Shown: positions 17,276 through 25,851 of the stretch, one piece after another | Numbering within the stretch: position 1 is the first letter of the stretch | How the letters are laid out: every line of letters begins with the position of its first letter | Source: Paenibacillus sp. FSL R5-0912 | GTDB lineage: Bacteria > Bacillota > Bacilli > Paenibacillales > Paenibacillaceae | DNA length: 64,000 bases | Direction of reading: 5' to 3' | NCBI RefSeq assembly: GCF_000758605.1 | Contig: NZ_CP009282.1 | Location: 3,844,001-3,908,000 of the forward strand | Translations under genes and position numbers: made by a program | The notes under the pieces: model-generated | Told to the model about the DNA's origin: nothing | What the model saw: only the letters and a program-made list of their open reading frames with translations | Databases searched by the model: none

Positions 17276-18138
17276 CAACTACAACGCCAGATATACAATT
17301 GCCAGAGGGCAAGAAGCAAGTAAACGGTCTAAGACGGATATGGAATACCCCATCCCTGCTGATCGGAATTATTATGTTTGCCGTGCTTATCCTGCTGGCT
17401 CTGTTCATCCCTTACTTAAGTCCGTATCATCCGACGGAGCAGAACTTGAGCGCCTTCCTGCAGCCGCCGTCTTCCACCCACTGGCTGGGTACCGATCAGC
17501 TGGGGCGTGATTTGTTTACCAGACTGATCTATGCAGCGCGGACGGATCTGACTATCATGGTTCTGGCCGAGATCATTCCTTTCTGTACCGGTGTATTATT
17601 GGGAATGCTGTCAGGGTATTACGGCAAATGGACCGATAGAATTATTGCACTGATTACAGATACATTCATCGCTTTCCCGTTCTATCTGATCGTAATTATC
17701 GTGGCCTTCGCCAGCGGTGCCGGGGAGCGGGGGATTTATATCACTTTCATTCTCGTGGGCTGGATTGTATTCGCCCGTGTGGTCAGAGGTCTTAGCGCAT
17801 CTTTCCGGGAACAGGAATGGGTGGCTTCTGCCCAGACCCTGGGACTGCCCGGCAGCCGCATTATTCTGCGCCATCTCCTGCCTAATGTATTGCCGCAAGC
17901 CGTTGTCGTGCTGATGACGGATATGGTCGGGCTGCTTGTAGCCATTGTTACACTGGGTTATCTGGGTATCGGTATCGCACCGCCTACACCGGACTGGGGG
18001 ACAATGATCTCAGACGGACAACCCTTTATTACCACCGCCTGGTGGCTGTCAGCAGTTCCGGGATTCGCCGTGGTATATACGGGGATAGCGTTGTCTCTGT
18101 TAGGGGATGGCCTGGCCGATATTTGGAGGAAAAAATAA
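17272..18138 (+). CDS. ABC importer permease, DppC/OppC-like
   Basis: 288-aa permease with an N-terminal cytoplasmic tail, six helices and the EAA loop ASAQTLGLPGSRIILRHLLPNVLPQ. The sequence HWLGTDQLGRDLFTRLIYAARTDL is the DppC signature. The ATG at 17272 is preferred because it has AAGGGG upstream and overlaps the preceding stop (ATGA); the longer frame would add ten residues from within the upstream gene. Partner of the DppB-like protein. Confidence 0.92.
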   Translation: MTTTTPDIQLPEGKKQVNGLRRIWNTPSLLIGIIMFAVLILLALFIPYLSPYHPTEQNLSAFLQPPSSTHWLGTDQLGRDLFTRLIYAARTDLTIMVLAEIIPFCTGVLLGMLSGYYGKWTDRIIALITDTFIAFPFYLIVIIVAFASGAGERGIYITFILVGWIVFARVVRGLSASFREQEWVASAQTLGLPGSRIILRHLLPNVLPQAVVVLMTDMVGLLVAIVTLGYLGIGIAPPTPDWGTMISDGQPFITTAWWLSAVPGFAVVYTGIALSLLGDGLADIWRKK

Positions 18139-18899
18139 TGTCAACTGAACCTGTGCTCGAAATAGAATCACTGACACTTGCAGCCAAGTCGAAAGAGATA
18201 CTCGTCAATAATATCAGCTTCTCACTTGGGCGCGGGGAGAGTCTCGGGCTGGTAGGGGAATCAGGCTCGGGCAAGTCGCTTACGCTGCGTGCAATACTCG
18301 GCCTCCTTCCACGAGGGGTGGAGCAGACTGGAGGGAGCGTCCGGAGTAAGGTAAGCAGTGCGATGGTATTCCAGGACCCGAGAGGCGCGCTGGACCCGCT
18401 CTGTCCGGTTGTGAAGCAGCTGGCAGAAGTTGTGTATTACAGACAACAAGTCAGCCGGAGAGCTGCACGGACGATTGCGCTGGAGCTGCTTGAAAGACTG
18501 GGTCTTCCGGATTCTTTGAGAAAAAAGGACCGCTATCCCAGCCAGCTGTCAGGCGGTCAGTGTCAGCGTGTTGTTATCGCATTGGCTCTTGCCTGTAAGC
18601 CCGGCATTCTGCTCTGCGATGAGCCGACAACCGCCCTGGACGTCACCGTTCAGCGGCAGATCATCGAGACGATCACCAGTCTGCAGCGTGAGCTGGGCTT
18701 CGCCATGGTCTTCGTTACACACAATCTGGCAATTGCCGCTAACCTCTGCTCCAGATTGTATGTCATGAAGCAGGGGCAGATTGTCGAGCACGGTGAGACG
18801 CTTAGTCTATTGCAGCATCCGGCTGATCCCTATACGCAGATGCTGATCGATTCGGTGCTTCCGTTGCCGGAGCTGGAGCTTGAAGGGAGCGGACAATAA
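18138..18899 (+). CDS. ABC importer ATPase, DppD/OppD-like
   Basis: 253-aa ATPase. Walker [10 protein letters not shown], signature LSGGQCQR, Walker B ILLCDEPTTALDV, H-loop FVTHNLA. ATG at 18138 chosen: GGAGGA precedes it and the base triplet overlaps the upstream stop by one base (TAATG). It is shorter than OppD, lacking most of the C-terminal oligopeptide-transporter extension, so it resembles the nickel/dipeptide subgroup. Energises the importer with the DppF-like protein. Confidence 0.9.
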   Translation: MSTEPVLEIESLTLAAKSKEILVNNISFSLGRGESLGLVGESGSGKSLTLRAILGLLPRGVEQTGGSVRSKVSSAMVFQDPRGALDPLCPVVKQLAEVVYYRQQVSRRAARTIALELLERLGLPDSLRKKDRYPSQLSGGQCQRVVIALALACKPGILLCDEPTTALDVTVQRQIIETITSLQRELGFAMVFVTHNLAIAANLCSRLYVMKQGQIVEHGETLSLLQHPADPYTQMLIDSVLPLPELELEGSGQ

Positions 18900-19648
18900 T
18901 GGATTTAGCTTTGCAGGTGCGGGATTTAACGGTCCGTTACGGCGGATTTACCGCGCTCGACCATATTCAGCTGGATTTGGAGCAGCATACGACGCTTGGA
19001 CTTGTCGGAGAGTCCGGTTCAGGAAAGTCTACGCTGGCGCGGGTCATTGCCGGGCTGATCGCTCCGGATGAGGGGCAGATTCTGCTGGGTTCCCAGGAAT
19101 TGCGCAAGAAGAGAAGCAGAGAGCAGCATAAGAAGATTCAGATGATCTTTCAGAATCCGGATGCCTCGCTGAATCCCAAGCATTCTATCCGGCAGATTCT
19201 GTCTGAAGCCCTGCTGTTTCACCGGATTGTCGACCGTTCCCAAGTGGAGACAAGAAGTAAAGAGCTCCTTAGCCGGGTGCAGCTGGAAGCCAGGTCCCTG
19301 GACAAATATCCGCATGAATTCTCCGGCGGCCAGCGCCAGCGGATTGCCATTGCACGCGCTCTAAGTGTGGAGCCGAGCCTGCTGATCGCCGATGAGCCGA
19401 CAAGTGCACTCGATGTATCCGTGCAGCGGAGCGTATTGGAACTGTTCCACACGCTCAAGGCTGAGCTTAATCTGACCGTGTTATTCATTTCTCATGATCT
19501 CGGGGTTATTCACGCAGTCAGCGACACCGTTGCCGTCATGCGGCAGGGGAAGCTGGTAGAGATCAATACCAAGGATCAGTTCTTCATCCGTCCGGACCAT
19601 GAATATAGCCGTGAGCTGTTATCTGCGGTTCCGAAGATGCCACAATGA
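18899..19648 (+). CDS. ABC importer ATPase, DppF/OppF-like
   Basis: 249-aa ATPase with Walker [19 protein letters not shown]-loop [12 protein letters not shown], signature [15 protein letters not shown], Walker [14 protein letters not shown] and H-loop FISHDL. The start overlaps the stop of the DppD-like gene by one base (TAATG), and its own stop overlaps the region before the aminotransferase. Completes the five-gene importer. Confidence 0.92.
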   Translation: MDLALQVRDLTVRYGGFTALDHIQLDLEQHTTLGLVGESGSGKSTLARVIAGLIAPDEGQILLGSQELRKKRSREQHKKIQMIFQNPDASLNPKHSIRQILSEALLFHRIVDRSQVETRSKELLSRVQLEARSLDKYPHEFSGGQRQRIAIARALSVEPSLLIADEPTSALDVSVQRSVLELFHTLKAELNLTVLFISHDLGVIHAVSDTVAVMRQGKLVEINTKDQFFIRPDHEYSRELLSAVPKMPQ

Positions 19649-19671
19649 CACAATACCATCAGGAGGTCTAT

Positions 19672-20736
19672 ATGAACCGAGAAGCACAAGGATTTGTCCC
19701 GCTGACCCTGTCAGAGTTCAATACATTAACAGGACAGCTCTCTAATCTCTTATCCACCCAGTACCCTCCAGTGATCATTCCGGGGGAAGCCATTTTAGGC
19801 ATTGAAGCGGTAGCTGCAGGAATTGCTGCACCCGGCCGGACCATACTAAATGTAGTGACTGGCCCTTACGGCAGTTTGTTTGGACAATGGCTGGAGCGCG
19901 GCGGAGCGACGGTGATCGAAGTGAAAGTTTCCTTTGATGAAGTCATTACTGTGGAAGAGGTTGCGTCTGCAGTTGAGCGGTATCATCCGGTTGCTATTTC
20001 TTTCGTACAGGCAGAAGTAGTTACAGGCGGCTCTAACCCTGCGAAGGAAATCTTCGGGCTTGCACGCCAGCATAATCTCCTTACGGTGACGGATTCTGTA
20101 TCAGCAGTAGGCGGAGAGGCTCTGCTAGTCGATGAGTGGTCCGTGGACTTTGCCGTAATGGGTGCGCAAAAAGCGCTCGCCGGACCTAACGGTGTCAGCG
20201 CAGTCAGCATTTCACCACGCGGCTGGGCCTTCCTGGAGTCGAATGAAAGAGCGCCTCGCAATTCCATTCTATCCTTGCTCGATCTGAAGCCGGCACCGGA
20301 TGGCACGCCGCCGCTTCGTGTCCCGCCGAATATTCCGGTACTTGAAGCCAGAGCGCTGATCCAGGCATTGACAGCTGTTGCCGAAGAGGGACTGGCTCAA
20401 GTGATTAAGCGCCATGAACTTGCAGCAGCTTCTGCCATAGCGGGTATCACAGCTCTGGGGCTTGAACCCTGGCAGAAGAATAACCGGCATTATTCCACAT
20501 TGACGACTACGGTTCGAGTGAACGGGGAGCAGAACCTGCTGATCAAGCAGCCAATCGGCATCGTGGCTCCCGGAGACGGCGAATTATCCGGCCAGCTGCT
20601 GCGGATTAACCATTTCGGGGCAAATGCCAGCCGGGAAGGTGTTGAAGGCGCAGTGCGGACGCTTGCCGGATTACTGGAGCAGGATGCGGAGCAGGCCGTA
20701 CAAGCTGTTCATCAGGTTTGGGGTGAAGCCCTATGA
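19672..20736 (+). CDS. class V PLP-dependent aminotransferase (alanine-glyoxylate type)
   Basis: 354-aa fold-type I enzyme. The PLP lysine is Lys167 in MGAQKALAGPNG; the preceding VTDSVSAVGGE supplies the Asp that contacts the pyridine nitrogen, and NVVTGPYGSLFGQW forms the phosphate loop. Members use glyoxylate or pyruvate as amino acceptor, for example alanine-glyoxylate or phosphonate-related transaminases. The ATG at 19672 has AGGAGG 5 bases upstream and is preferred over an ATG 27 bases earlier that lacks one. Overlaps the next gene by 4 bases, so the pair is coupled. Confidence 0.88.
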   Translation: MNREAQGFVPLTLSEFNTLTGQLSNLLSTQYPPVIIPGEAILGIEAVAAGIAAPGRTILNVVTGPYGSLFGQWLERGGATVIEVKVSFDEVITVEEVASAVERYHPVAISFVQAEVVTGGSNPAKEIFGLARQHNLLTVTDSVSAVGGEALLVDEWSVDFAVMGAQKALAGPNGVSAVSISPRGWAFLESNERAPRNSILSLLDLKPAPDGTPPLRVPPNIPVLEARALIQALTAVAEEGLAQVIKRHELAAASAIAGITALGLEPWQKNNRHYSTLTTTVRVNGEQNLLIKQPIGIVAPGDGELSGQLLRINHFGANASREGVEGAVRTLAGLLEQDAEQAVQAVHQVWGEAL

Positions 20737-21893
20737 TTCTCAAGCATCCGCATTTCCAGGCGTACAGCGGTATCCATATCGCAGGTATCGAAGGCAAACC
20801 GTTCGATATTGAAATTCAGAATGGCCGGTTCACTTCGGTTAAGGAAGCAGAACCGCAGCATGTACAGGCGGAACAACCTCAGCAGAAGCTATGGATCAGT
20901 CCGGGGATCATTGATCTGCATACGCATCTGGCCTGGACCGATTTCGATCATGCCGACCAGCTGAACCGGGACAGCCGGGAGGTTGAAGTGATGCAGGCAG
21001 AAGCCTTCGCAGCCACCTTACGGACTGGCGTAACTACTGCGCGTGATGCCGGCGGCATTCTGCCAAGCACCATCCGTCATCTCGTGAAGTATTATCAGCA
21101 GCCGTTACGGGTGCAGACCAGCAGTGAAATGCTGGGCGCAGCGGATGCCAAGGGGGTTAAGCATCTGGAGGGCCGCCTGGCAGATATCTACGCTACCGGA
21201 GCAGGCTGGATCAAAATCATGGCAACAGGCGGTCTGGGCGCACCTACCGAGAAGGTAACAGAGCCGAACTTCTCTGAGGAAGAGTTCGCCTTCATCGTCC
21301 GTCATGCACACGCGAACCGGAAGAAGGTTCTGGTACATACCTGGGGCGGCGTGACGATTGACTGGTCCATCCAGGCTGGAGTGGAATCCATAGAGCATGG
21401 GATGTTCCTGACCTGGGATCAGGCGGGCAGACTGGCCGAGTCCGGCGTTGCCTTCGTGCCGACAACTTCGATCTACCGGATCGCAGCTGATCCCAAAGGT
21501 GTACTGGCACTGAATCCGGTTATCTGTGAACGGGCTGCCCGTGCAGCCGATGCTCATGCCACGGCCATTGGATATGCCAAGCGGGCGGGAATACGTCTTG
21601 GATTCGGTACGGATTATGCAACTCCTTCACTGCATGGCTACAACCTGCAGGAATTCGATACGCTGTTCGATTACGGCCTGAACCGGGCAGAAGCATGGAA
21701 GTCCGCTACACAAGACGCCGCAGAGATCCTTGGAAGTGGTCATGAGCTGGGGCGGATTGCCGAGGGCTATATTGCTGATGCGGTAATCTTTGCTGCCGAT
21801 CCCTATCAGGCACAGAATGCAGATCAGCTCCGGAAGAGCATCATCTCGGTGGTTACCGGGGTGCAGGAATCGGATCTGATCCAGACAAATTGA
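20733..21893 (+). CDS. amidohydrolase, prolidase/imidazolonepropionase-like
   Basis: 386-aa TIM-barrel metal hydrolase with an N-terminal beta-sandwich piece. Metal and catalytic residues: His63-x-His65 in DLHTHLAW, probable carboxylated Lys161 in WIKIMATGG, His202 in VHTWGG, His222 in SIEHG and Asp294 in FGTDYA. The Lys plus binuclear pattern resembles Xaa-Pro dipeptidase-like members. Would hydrolyse an amide or cyclic amide. ATGA overlap with the aminotransferase; ends 16 bases before a terminator, closing the cluster. Confidence 0.88.
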   Translation: MILKHPHFQAYSGIHIAGIEGKPFDIEIQNGRFTSVKEAEPQHVQAEQPQQKLWISPGIIDLHTHLAWTDFDHADQLNRDSREVEVMQAEAFAATLRTGVTTARDAGGILPSTIRHLVKYYQQPLRVQTSSEMLGAADAKGVKHLEGRLADIYATGAGWIKIMATGGLGAPTEKVTEPNFSEEEFAFIVRHAHANRKKVLVHTWGGVTIDWSIQAGVESIEHGMFLTWDQAGRLAESGVAFVPTTSIYRIAADPKGVLALNPVICERAARAADAHATAIGYAKRAGIRLGFGTDYATPSLHGYNLQEFDTLFDYGLNRAEAWKSATQDAAEILGSGHELGRIAEGYIADAVIFAADPYQAQNADQLRKSIISVVTGVQESDLIQTN

Positions 21894-21909
21894 TCGTGCT
21901 CAGCATGCT

Positions 21910-21957
21910 AGGACTGTCCCGTTTAACCATTTCATGGTTTTGGGTCAGTCCTTTTTC
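21910..21957 (+). terminator. intrinsic terminator closing the 8-22 kb cluster
   Basis: AGGACTG pairs with CAGTCCT, with CCC/GGG inside and a second nested stem AACCAT-TTC-ATGGTT at the tip; TTTTT follows. A strong two-level hairpin. Confidence 0.85.
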
Positions 21958-22045
21958 ACGTTCATTGCTGAAAATAATCCTTGACCTGGAACGCATTACA
22001 TAAATTATAGTTCAGAGGAACATTACACAAGGGGGCTGGGGATTC

Positions 22046-22903
22046 ATGAGTCAGAGCAGCAGAAAAATAGTCTTCATCGACATTGACGGAACACTTCTCA
22101 CAGAGAATGGAATCATACCGGAATCGGCGCAGCAGGCGTGCAGACAGGCGCGGGAGAACGGGCATTTGCTCTACCTGTGTACCGGCCGCTCGAAGGCTGA
22201 AATCTATGACTCGATCTGGAATATCGGCTTCGACGGCCTGATCGGAGCGGCAGGCGGGTATGTAGAGAGCGGCAATGAAATGCTTTATCACAAAAAAGTA
22301 ACCCCGGAAGACGCCAAACATCTGATCGATTATTTCCACGCCAATGAGGTGGATTTCATTCTGGAATCCAACACCGCCTTATACGGAAGCCGGAATTTTC
22401 AGCCGCATCTGGAACGCAGAATTTATGGTGATCTGCTGAATGATCCTGCAGCACAGGAGCGCAAACGGCTGTCCCCGCATCCTTATATCGCTACACTGAC
22501 ATATGGAAACGAAGAATTATATTTGGATGATGTCAACAAAATCTGCTTTCTGGAGAGCAGTCTGCCCTTTCATCAGATCCAGGAGGCATTAGAAGGGAGG
22601 TTCACAGCACTCCAGAGTTCTATCCCCCTGTTTGGAGAGAACAGCGGGGAGCTGATGATTCCGGGTGTCCACAAGGCTTCGGCTATTGCCGATGTACTGA
22701 AGCACTTGAACATTCCGCGTGAAGACAGCATGGCGCTCGGTGATGGGCTTAATGATCTGGAGATGCTGGAATATGTCCAGGTAGGTGTTGCTATGGGCAA
22801 TGCCAGAGAGCAGCTCAAAGAGATTGCCGATGATATCACCGACCACATTGAGGAAGATGGACTATATAACTGTTTCCTGAAATACGGTCTGATCTCTGCT
22901 TGA
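22046..22903 (+). CDS. Cof-type HAD hydrolase
   Basis: 285-aa haloacid dehalogenase-family phosphatase, IIB cap subfamily. Motif I FIDIDGTLL (nucleophile Asp12, Asp14), motif II YLCTGRS, the lysine in VHKASAI and motif IV GDGLNDLEML. Such enzymes dephosphorylate sugar phosphates, FMN or PLP. GGGGGCTGGGG precedes the ATG. A TTGACC -35-like element lies at 21981, but the matching -10 is unclear. Monocistronic by appearance; no terminator seen after it before the ABC-F promoter. Confidence 0.9.
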   Translation: MSQSSRKIVFIDIDGTLLTENGIIPESAQQACRQARENGHLLYLCTGRSKAEIYDSIWNIGFDGLIGAAGGYVESGNEMLYHKKVTPEDAKHLIDYFHANEVDFILESNTALYGSRNFQPHLERRIYGDLLNDPAAQERKRLSPHPYIATLTYGNEELYLDDVNKICFLESSLPFHQIQEALEGRFTALQSSIPLFGENSGELMIPGVHKASAIADVLKHLNIPREDSMALGDGLNDLEMLEYVQVGVAMGNAREQLKEIADDITDHIEEDGLYNCFLKYGLISA

Positions 22904-22930
22904 AGAGACACTGTGTGCATACGGCCCGGG

Positions 22931-22959
22931 TTGATATCCCATAAAGCACATGGTAAAAT
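22931..22959 (+). promoter_or_regulatory. promoter of the ABC-F gene
   Basis: TTGATA (22931-22936), exactly 17 bases, TAAAAT (22954-22959). Transcription would start near 22966, giving an untranslated leader of about 297 bases before the ABC-F start codon. Confidence 0.7.
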
Positions 22960-23053
22960 GCACTTAATTAAAGGATTGGAGTTGAATAGTATAGTGTAGG
23001 ATTCTCTTGCGGTATTAAACAATAAAACAGCTTTATAGTACGTGATCTTAAGA

Positions 23054-23152
23054 ATGGCTACATTTTCATTCATAAGTTCATCTTATAAGGGCGTTATTTC
23101 GTGCGCGCGTTTTATTCTTTATATGCAAGAAGGGTCTGCATCTTTTCACTAA
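23054..23152 (+). CDS. possible leader peptide of the ABC-F gene
   Basis: A 32-codon frame beginning MATFSFISSSYK and ending MQEGSASFH lies within the long leader. Its last third contains the strand (23124-23133) that can pair with the downstream terminator, so ribosome position on it could control termination. The ribosome-binding site is poor (CTTAAGA). An even shorter TTG frame with AAGGA upstream (22982-22999, five codons) is an alternative leader. Coding is inferred from position only. Confidence 0.3.
   Translation: MATFSFISSSYKGVISCARFILYMQEGSASFH
23124..23133 (+). promoter_or_regulatory. antiterminator strand in the ABC-F leader
   Basis: TGCAAGAAGG is the exact reverse complement of CCTTCTTGCA (23222-23231), which forms the 3' arm of the leader terminator. 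Pairing of the two would prevent the terminator. The same strand can instead be held by a local hairpin, ATGCA (23123-23127) with TGCAT (23137-23141). Confidence 0.55.
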
Positions 23153-23206
23153 ATCAATATATCCTTATTCAAGTCCGTCCGGGCTGAATTTGCTGTATTT
23201 ATTTGA

Positions 23207-23246
23207 GCTGTAAGAAGATATCCTTCTTGCAGCTTTTATTATTTTA
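23207..23246 (+). terminator. leader terminator (attenuator) upstream of the ABC-F gene
   Basis: AGCTGTAAGAAG pairs with CTTCTTGCAGCT (12 bp, one G-U) around a five-base loop, followed by TTTTATTATTTTAT. It lies between the promoter and the gene, ending only about 17 bases before the start codon, so it works as an attenuator rather than as the end of the HAD gene. Confidence 0.7.
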
Positions 23247-23262
23247 TACAGGAGGATATTGT

Positions 23263-24744
23263 ATGTCATTAATCAATGTGAGCAATCTGACGTTTGCCTA
23301 TGAGGGCACTTACGATAATATTTTTGAGCAGGTGAATTTCCAGCTGGATACCGATTGGAAACTGGGCTTCACCGGGCGCAACGGCCGGGGCAAAACCACC
23401 TTCCTGAACCTGCTGCTCGGCAAATATGAATACAGCGGGACGATATCCGCACAAGTAAGCTTTGAATACTTCCCGTTTCCGGTTGCGGACCCCACAAGTC
23501 AGACCCTGGATGTAATCAGTGAAATTGACCCGGAATATGTTCACTGGAAATTGATGCGGGAGCTGAACCTGCTGAAGGTGGCGGAGGATGTGCTGTACCG
23601 GCCCTTCAATTCATTATCGAACGGGGAGCAGACGAAGGTGCTGCTGGCAGCCCTTTTCATCAAGGAGAATAGCTTCCTGCTCATCGATGAACCCACCAAC
23701 CATTTGGATATGAAGGCTCGTAAACTGGTCAGTGACTATCTCAGCACGAAGAGCGGCTATATTCTGGTCTCCCATGACAGAGCCTTCTTAGACAACTGTG
23801 TAGACCATATCCTGTCGATCAACAAGACCAACATTGAGATCCAGAAGGGGAACTTCAGCAGCTGGTGGGAGAATAAGACTAGGCAGGATAACTTTGAGCT
23901 GGCGGAAGACGAGAAGCTGCGGCGGGACATTAAGCGGTTATCGGCTTCCTCCAAACGGACGGGCGGCTGGGCCCATGAGGTCGAGAAGTCCAAGAACGGC
24001 ACCCGGAACTCCGGCTCCAAATTAGATAAGGGCTATGTCGGCCACAAGGCTGCAAAAATGATGAAACGCTCGAAATCGATCCAGCAGCGACAGGAATCTG
24101 CGATCACCGAGAAATCCAAGCTGCTGCGGAACATTGAAAGCTCGGACAGTCTGGAAATATCACAGCTTCCGTATCATAAGCAACAGCTGGTCCAGCTGGA
24201 TGATGTTTCGATCTATTACGGGGATAAAAGCGTATGTTCAGAGGTGAGCTTCACGATTGAGCGGGGGGACCGGATAGCGCTCTCCGGCAGCAACGGCTCC
24301 GGGAAATCGAGTATTCTCAAATTGATCTGCGGGGAGGACATTCATCATACAGGTGTCATACGGAAGGACAGCCAGCTTGCCATTTCTTATGTATCACAGG
24401 ACACCTCGCATCTGCAGGGCAGTCTGACCGAATATGCCAGCGAGCACGGGATCGATGAGAGCCTGTTCAAATCGATTCTGCGCAAGCTTGATTTCTCGCG
24501 GATCCAGTTCGAGAAGGAGCTCTCCACCTTCAGCGGCGGCCAAAAGAAGAAAGTATTAATTGCCCGGAGCCTCAGCGAGAAGGTGCATCTGCATATCTGG
24601 GATGAGCCGCTTAACTTCATTGACGTGATCTCCCGGATGCAGATTGAAGAGCTGCTGATGGAGTTTGCCCCGACTATTCTGTTCGTGGAGCATGACCGGG
24701 AATTCTGCACGAATATCGCAACGAAACAGGTTTATCTGGATTGA
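23263..24744 (+). CDS. ABC-F ribosome-protection ATPase, Lsa-like
   Basis: 493-aa soluble protein with two ABC ATPase domains and no membrane segments. First Walker A GRNGRGKTT (38-46) with signature LSNGEQTK and LIDEPTNHLD; basic, charged linker near 195-270 (SKNGTRNSGSKLDKG, HKAAKMMKRSKSIQQRQE); second Walker A SGSNGSGKSS (about 341-350), SGGQKKK and WDEPLNFID. The linker and MKRSK motif match the Lsa/Vga group, which releases lincosamide, pleuromutilin or streptogramin A drugs from the ribosome. ATG at 23263 with GGAGG 7 bases upstream. Regulated by leader attenuation, as judged from the leader. Resistance itself is inferred. Confidence 0.88.
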   Translation: MSLINVSNLTFAYEGTYDNIFEQVNFQLDTDWKLGFTGRNGRGKTTFLNLLLGKYEYSGTISAQVSFEYFPFPVADPTSQTLDVISEIDPEYVHWKLMRELNLLKVAEDVLYRPFNSLSNGEQTKVLLAALFIKENSFLLIDEPTNHLDMKARKLVSDYLSTKSGYILVSHDRAFLDNCVDHILSINKTNIEIQKGNFSSWWENKTRQDNFELAEDEKLRRDIKRLSASSKRTGGWAHEVEKSKNGTRNSGSKLDKGYVGHKAAKMMKRSKSIQQRQESAITEKSKLLRNIESSDSLEISQLPYHKQQLVQLDDVSIYYGDKSVCSEVSFTIERGDRIALSGSNGSGKSSILKLICGEDIHHTGVIRKDSQLAISYVSQDTSHLQGSLTEYASEHGIDESLFKSILRKLDFSRIQFEKELSTFSGGQKKKVLIARSLSEKVHLHIWDEPLNFIDVISRMQIEELLMEFAPTILFVEHDREFCTNIATKQVYLD

Positions 24745-24774
24745 GCCTGGCCGATACCAGGGTTTGAATTTCAA

Positions 24775-24814
24775 AAAAAGCATCTGCCGTTACTAAATAG
24801 GCAGGTGCTTTTTG
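24775..24814 (+). terminator. intrinsic terminator after the ABC-F gene
   Basis: AAAAAGCATCTGCC pairs with GGCAGGTGCTTTTT (14 bp with one G-U), followed by GG; the U-run is the 3' arm itself. Confidence 0.8.
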
Positions 24815-24844
24815 GTACGCGGATGAAGGCGATCCACAATGATG

Positions 24845-24858
24845 GGTAAGCGCTTTAA
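24845..24858. promoter_or_regulatory. catabolite-response-like site upstream of the sugar importer
   Basis: GGTAAGCGCTTTAA matches the CcpA operator TGWAAGCGYTWNCW at 12 of 14 positions, with the core AAGCGCTT a perfect palindrome. It lies about 100 bases before the permease start. A LacI-family operator would look the same. Confidence 0.4.
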
Positions 24859-24888
24859 ATATCCAATCAGAGCAATAGATATCCAACC
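24859..24888 (+). promoter_or_regulatory. 20-bp-spaced direct repeats, probable YesN/AraC operator
   Basis: ATATCCAATC (24859-24868) and ATATCCAACC (24879-24888) repeat at exactly 20 bases, two helical turns, as expected for an AraC-type activator dimer. A -10-like TTATAT follows at 24893 with no good -35, the usual form of an activated promoter. The YesN-like regulator encoded in the same operon is the obvious candidate ligand-responsive activator. Confidence 0.5.
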
Positions 24889-24951
24889 GCTGTTATATAT
24901 GAAGTGATCCCCCGTTAATTTATGATAGAACTATCAAGGAGGGGATGCACG

Positions 24952-25845
24952 TTGTACGCAAAGTTTTACAAGTACCGCTGGCAATATTTAATGATTCTAC
25001 CGGGAGTAGTCCTGCTGCTGTTGTTCAACTACATACCGATGGCAGGGATTCAAGTGGCCTTCCGGGACTTCCAGATAGGCACTTCAATCTGGAACAGCTC
25101 ATGGGTAGGGCTGAATAACTTCTCCTTCCTGCAGGACCCCCAATTTTTGACCGTGGTCAAAAACACGCTATATATATCGGTGCTTAAGTTCATCTTCGGA
25201 TTCCCGGCACCAATTCTGCTGGCGCTGCTGATTAATGAAGTCACACGGCCGGTCTTTAAGCGTTTCGTTCAATCCGTCAGCTATCTGCCACACTTTTTCT
25301 CATGGATTGTAGTCGCTTACATTCTACAGTCGTTTCTGACACTGGACGGGGGCCTGGTCAATGAGCTGATCGGCAAAGCAGGTGGAGACCCCATATTCTT
25401 CCTGGGTTCGACAGACTGGTTCCGGCCTATGGTTATCTTTAGCAGTTTGTGGAAGGAGACCGGTTGGAACACGATTCTCTATCTGGCCGCCATCACAACG
25501 ATTGATCCGCAGCTCTATGAATCTGCCAAGGTTGAGGGTGCAGGCAAGCTGGCCCAGATCCGGCATATCACCATTCCGGGTATGCTGCCGACAATCTCAA
25601 TTGTCCTGATCCTGAGCATTCCGAGCCTGATTACCGTAGGGATGGATCAGATTTATCCGCTGATGAATTCGGCTAACCAAGGCGTAGCGGATGTACTGGA
25701 TACTTATATTATCCGTAACGGATTGCAGCAGGGATACTTCGGGATGGCTACCGCCGTAGGGCTGTTATCTTCAGTACTCAGCCTAATACTGGTTGTCTCA
25801 ACCAATCAGCTGTCCAGAAGAATAAACGGGGAAGGATTATGGTGA
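24952..25845 (+). CDS. sugar ABC transporter permease, LplB/YteP-like
   Basis: 297-aa membrane permease with six helices and the EAA loop ESAKVEGAGKLAQIRHITIPGMLPT. The start WQYLMILPGVVLLLLFNYIPMAGIQVAFRDF is characteristic of the LplB/YteP group that imports oligosaccharides in Bacillales. TTG at 24952 preferred: AAGGAGGGG lies 7-9 bases upstream, while the ATG at 24922 has none. First gene of the sugar regulon, and 6 bases before the next permease. Confidence 0.9.
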   Translation: MYAKFYKYRWQYLMILPGVVLLLLFNYIPMAGIQVAFRDFQIGTSIWNSSWVGLNNFSFLQDPQFLTVVKNTLYISVLKFIFGFPAPILLALLINEVTRPVFKRFVQSVSYLPHFFSWIVVAYILQSFLTLDGGLVNELIGKAGGDPIFFLGSTDWFRPMVIFSSLWKETGWNTILYLAAITTIDPQLYESAKVEGAGKLAQIRHITIPGMLPTISIVLILSIPSLITVGMDQIYPLMNSANQGVADVLDTYIIRNGLQQGYFGMATAVGLLSSVLSLILVVSTNQLSRRINGEGLW

Positions 25846-25851
25846 AGATTC

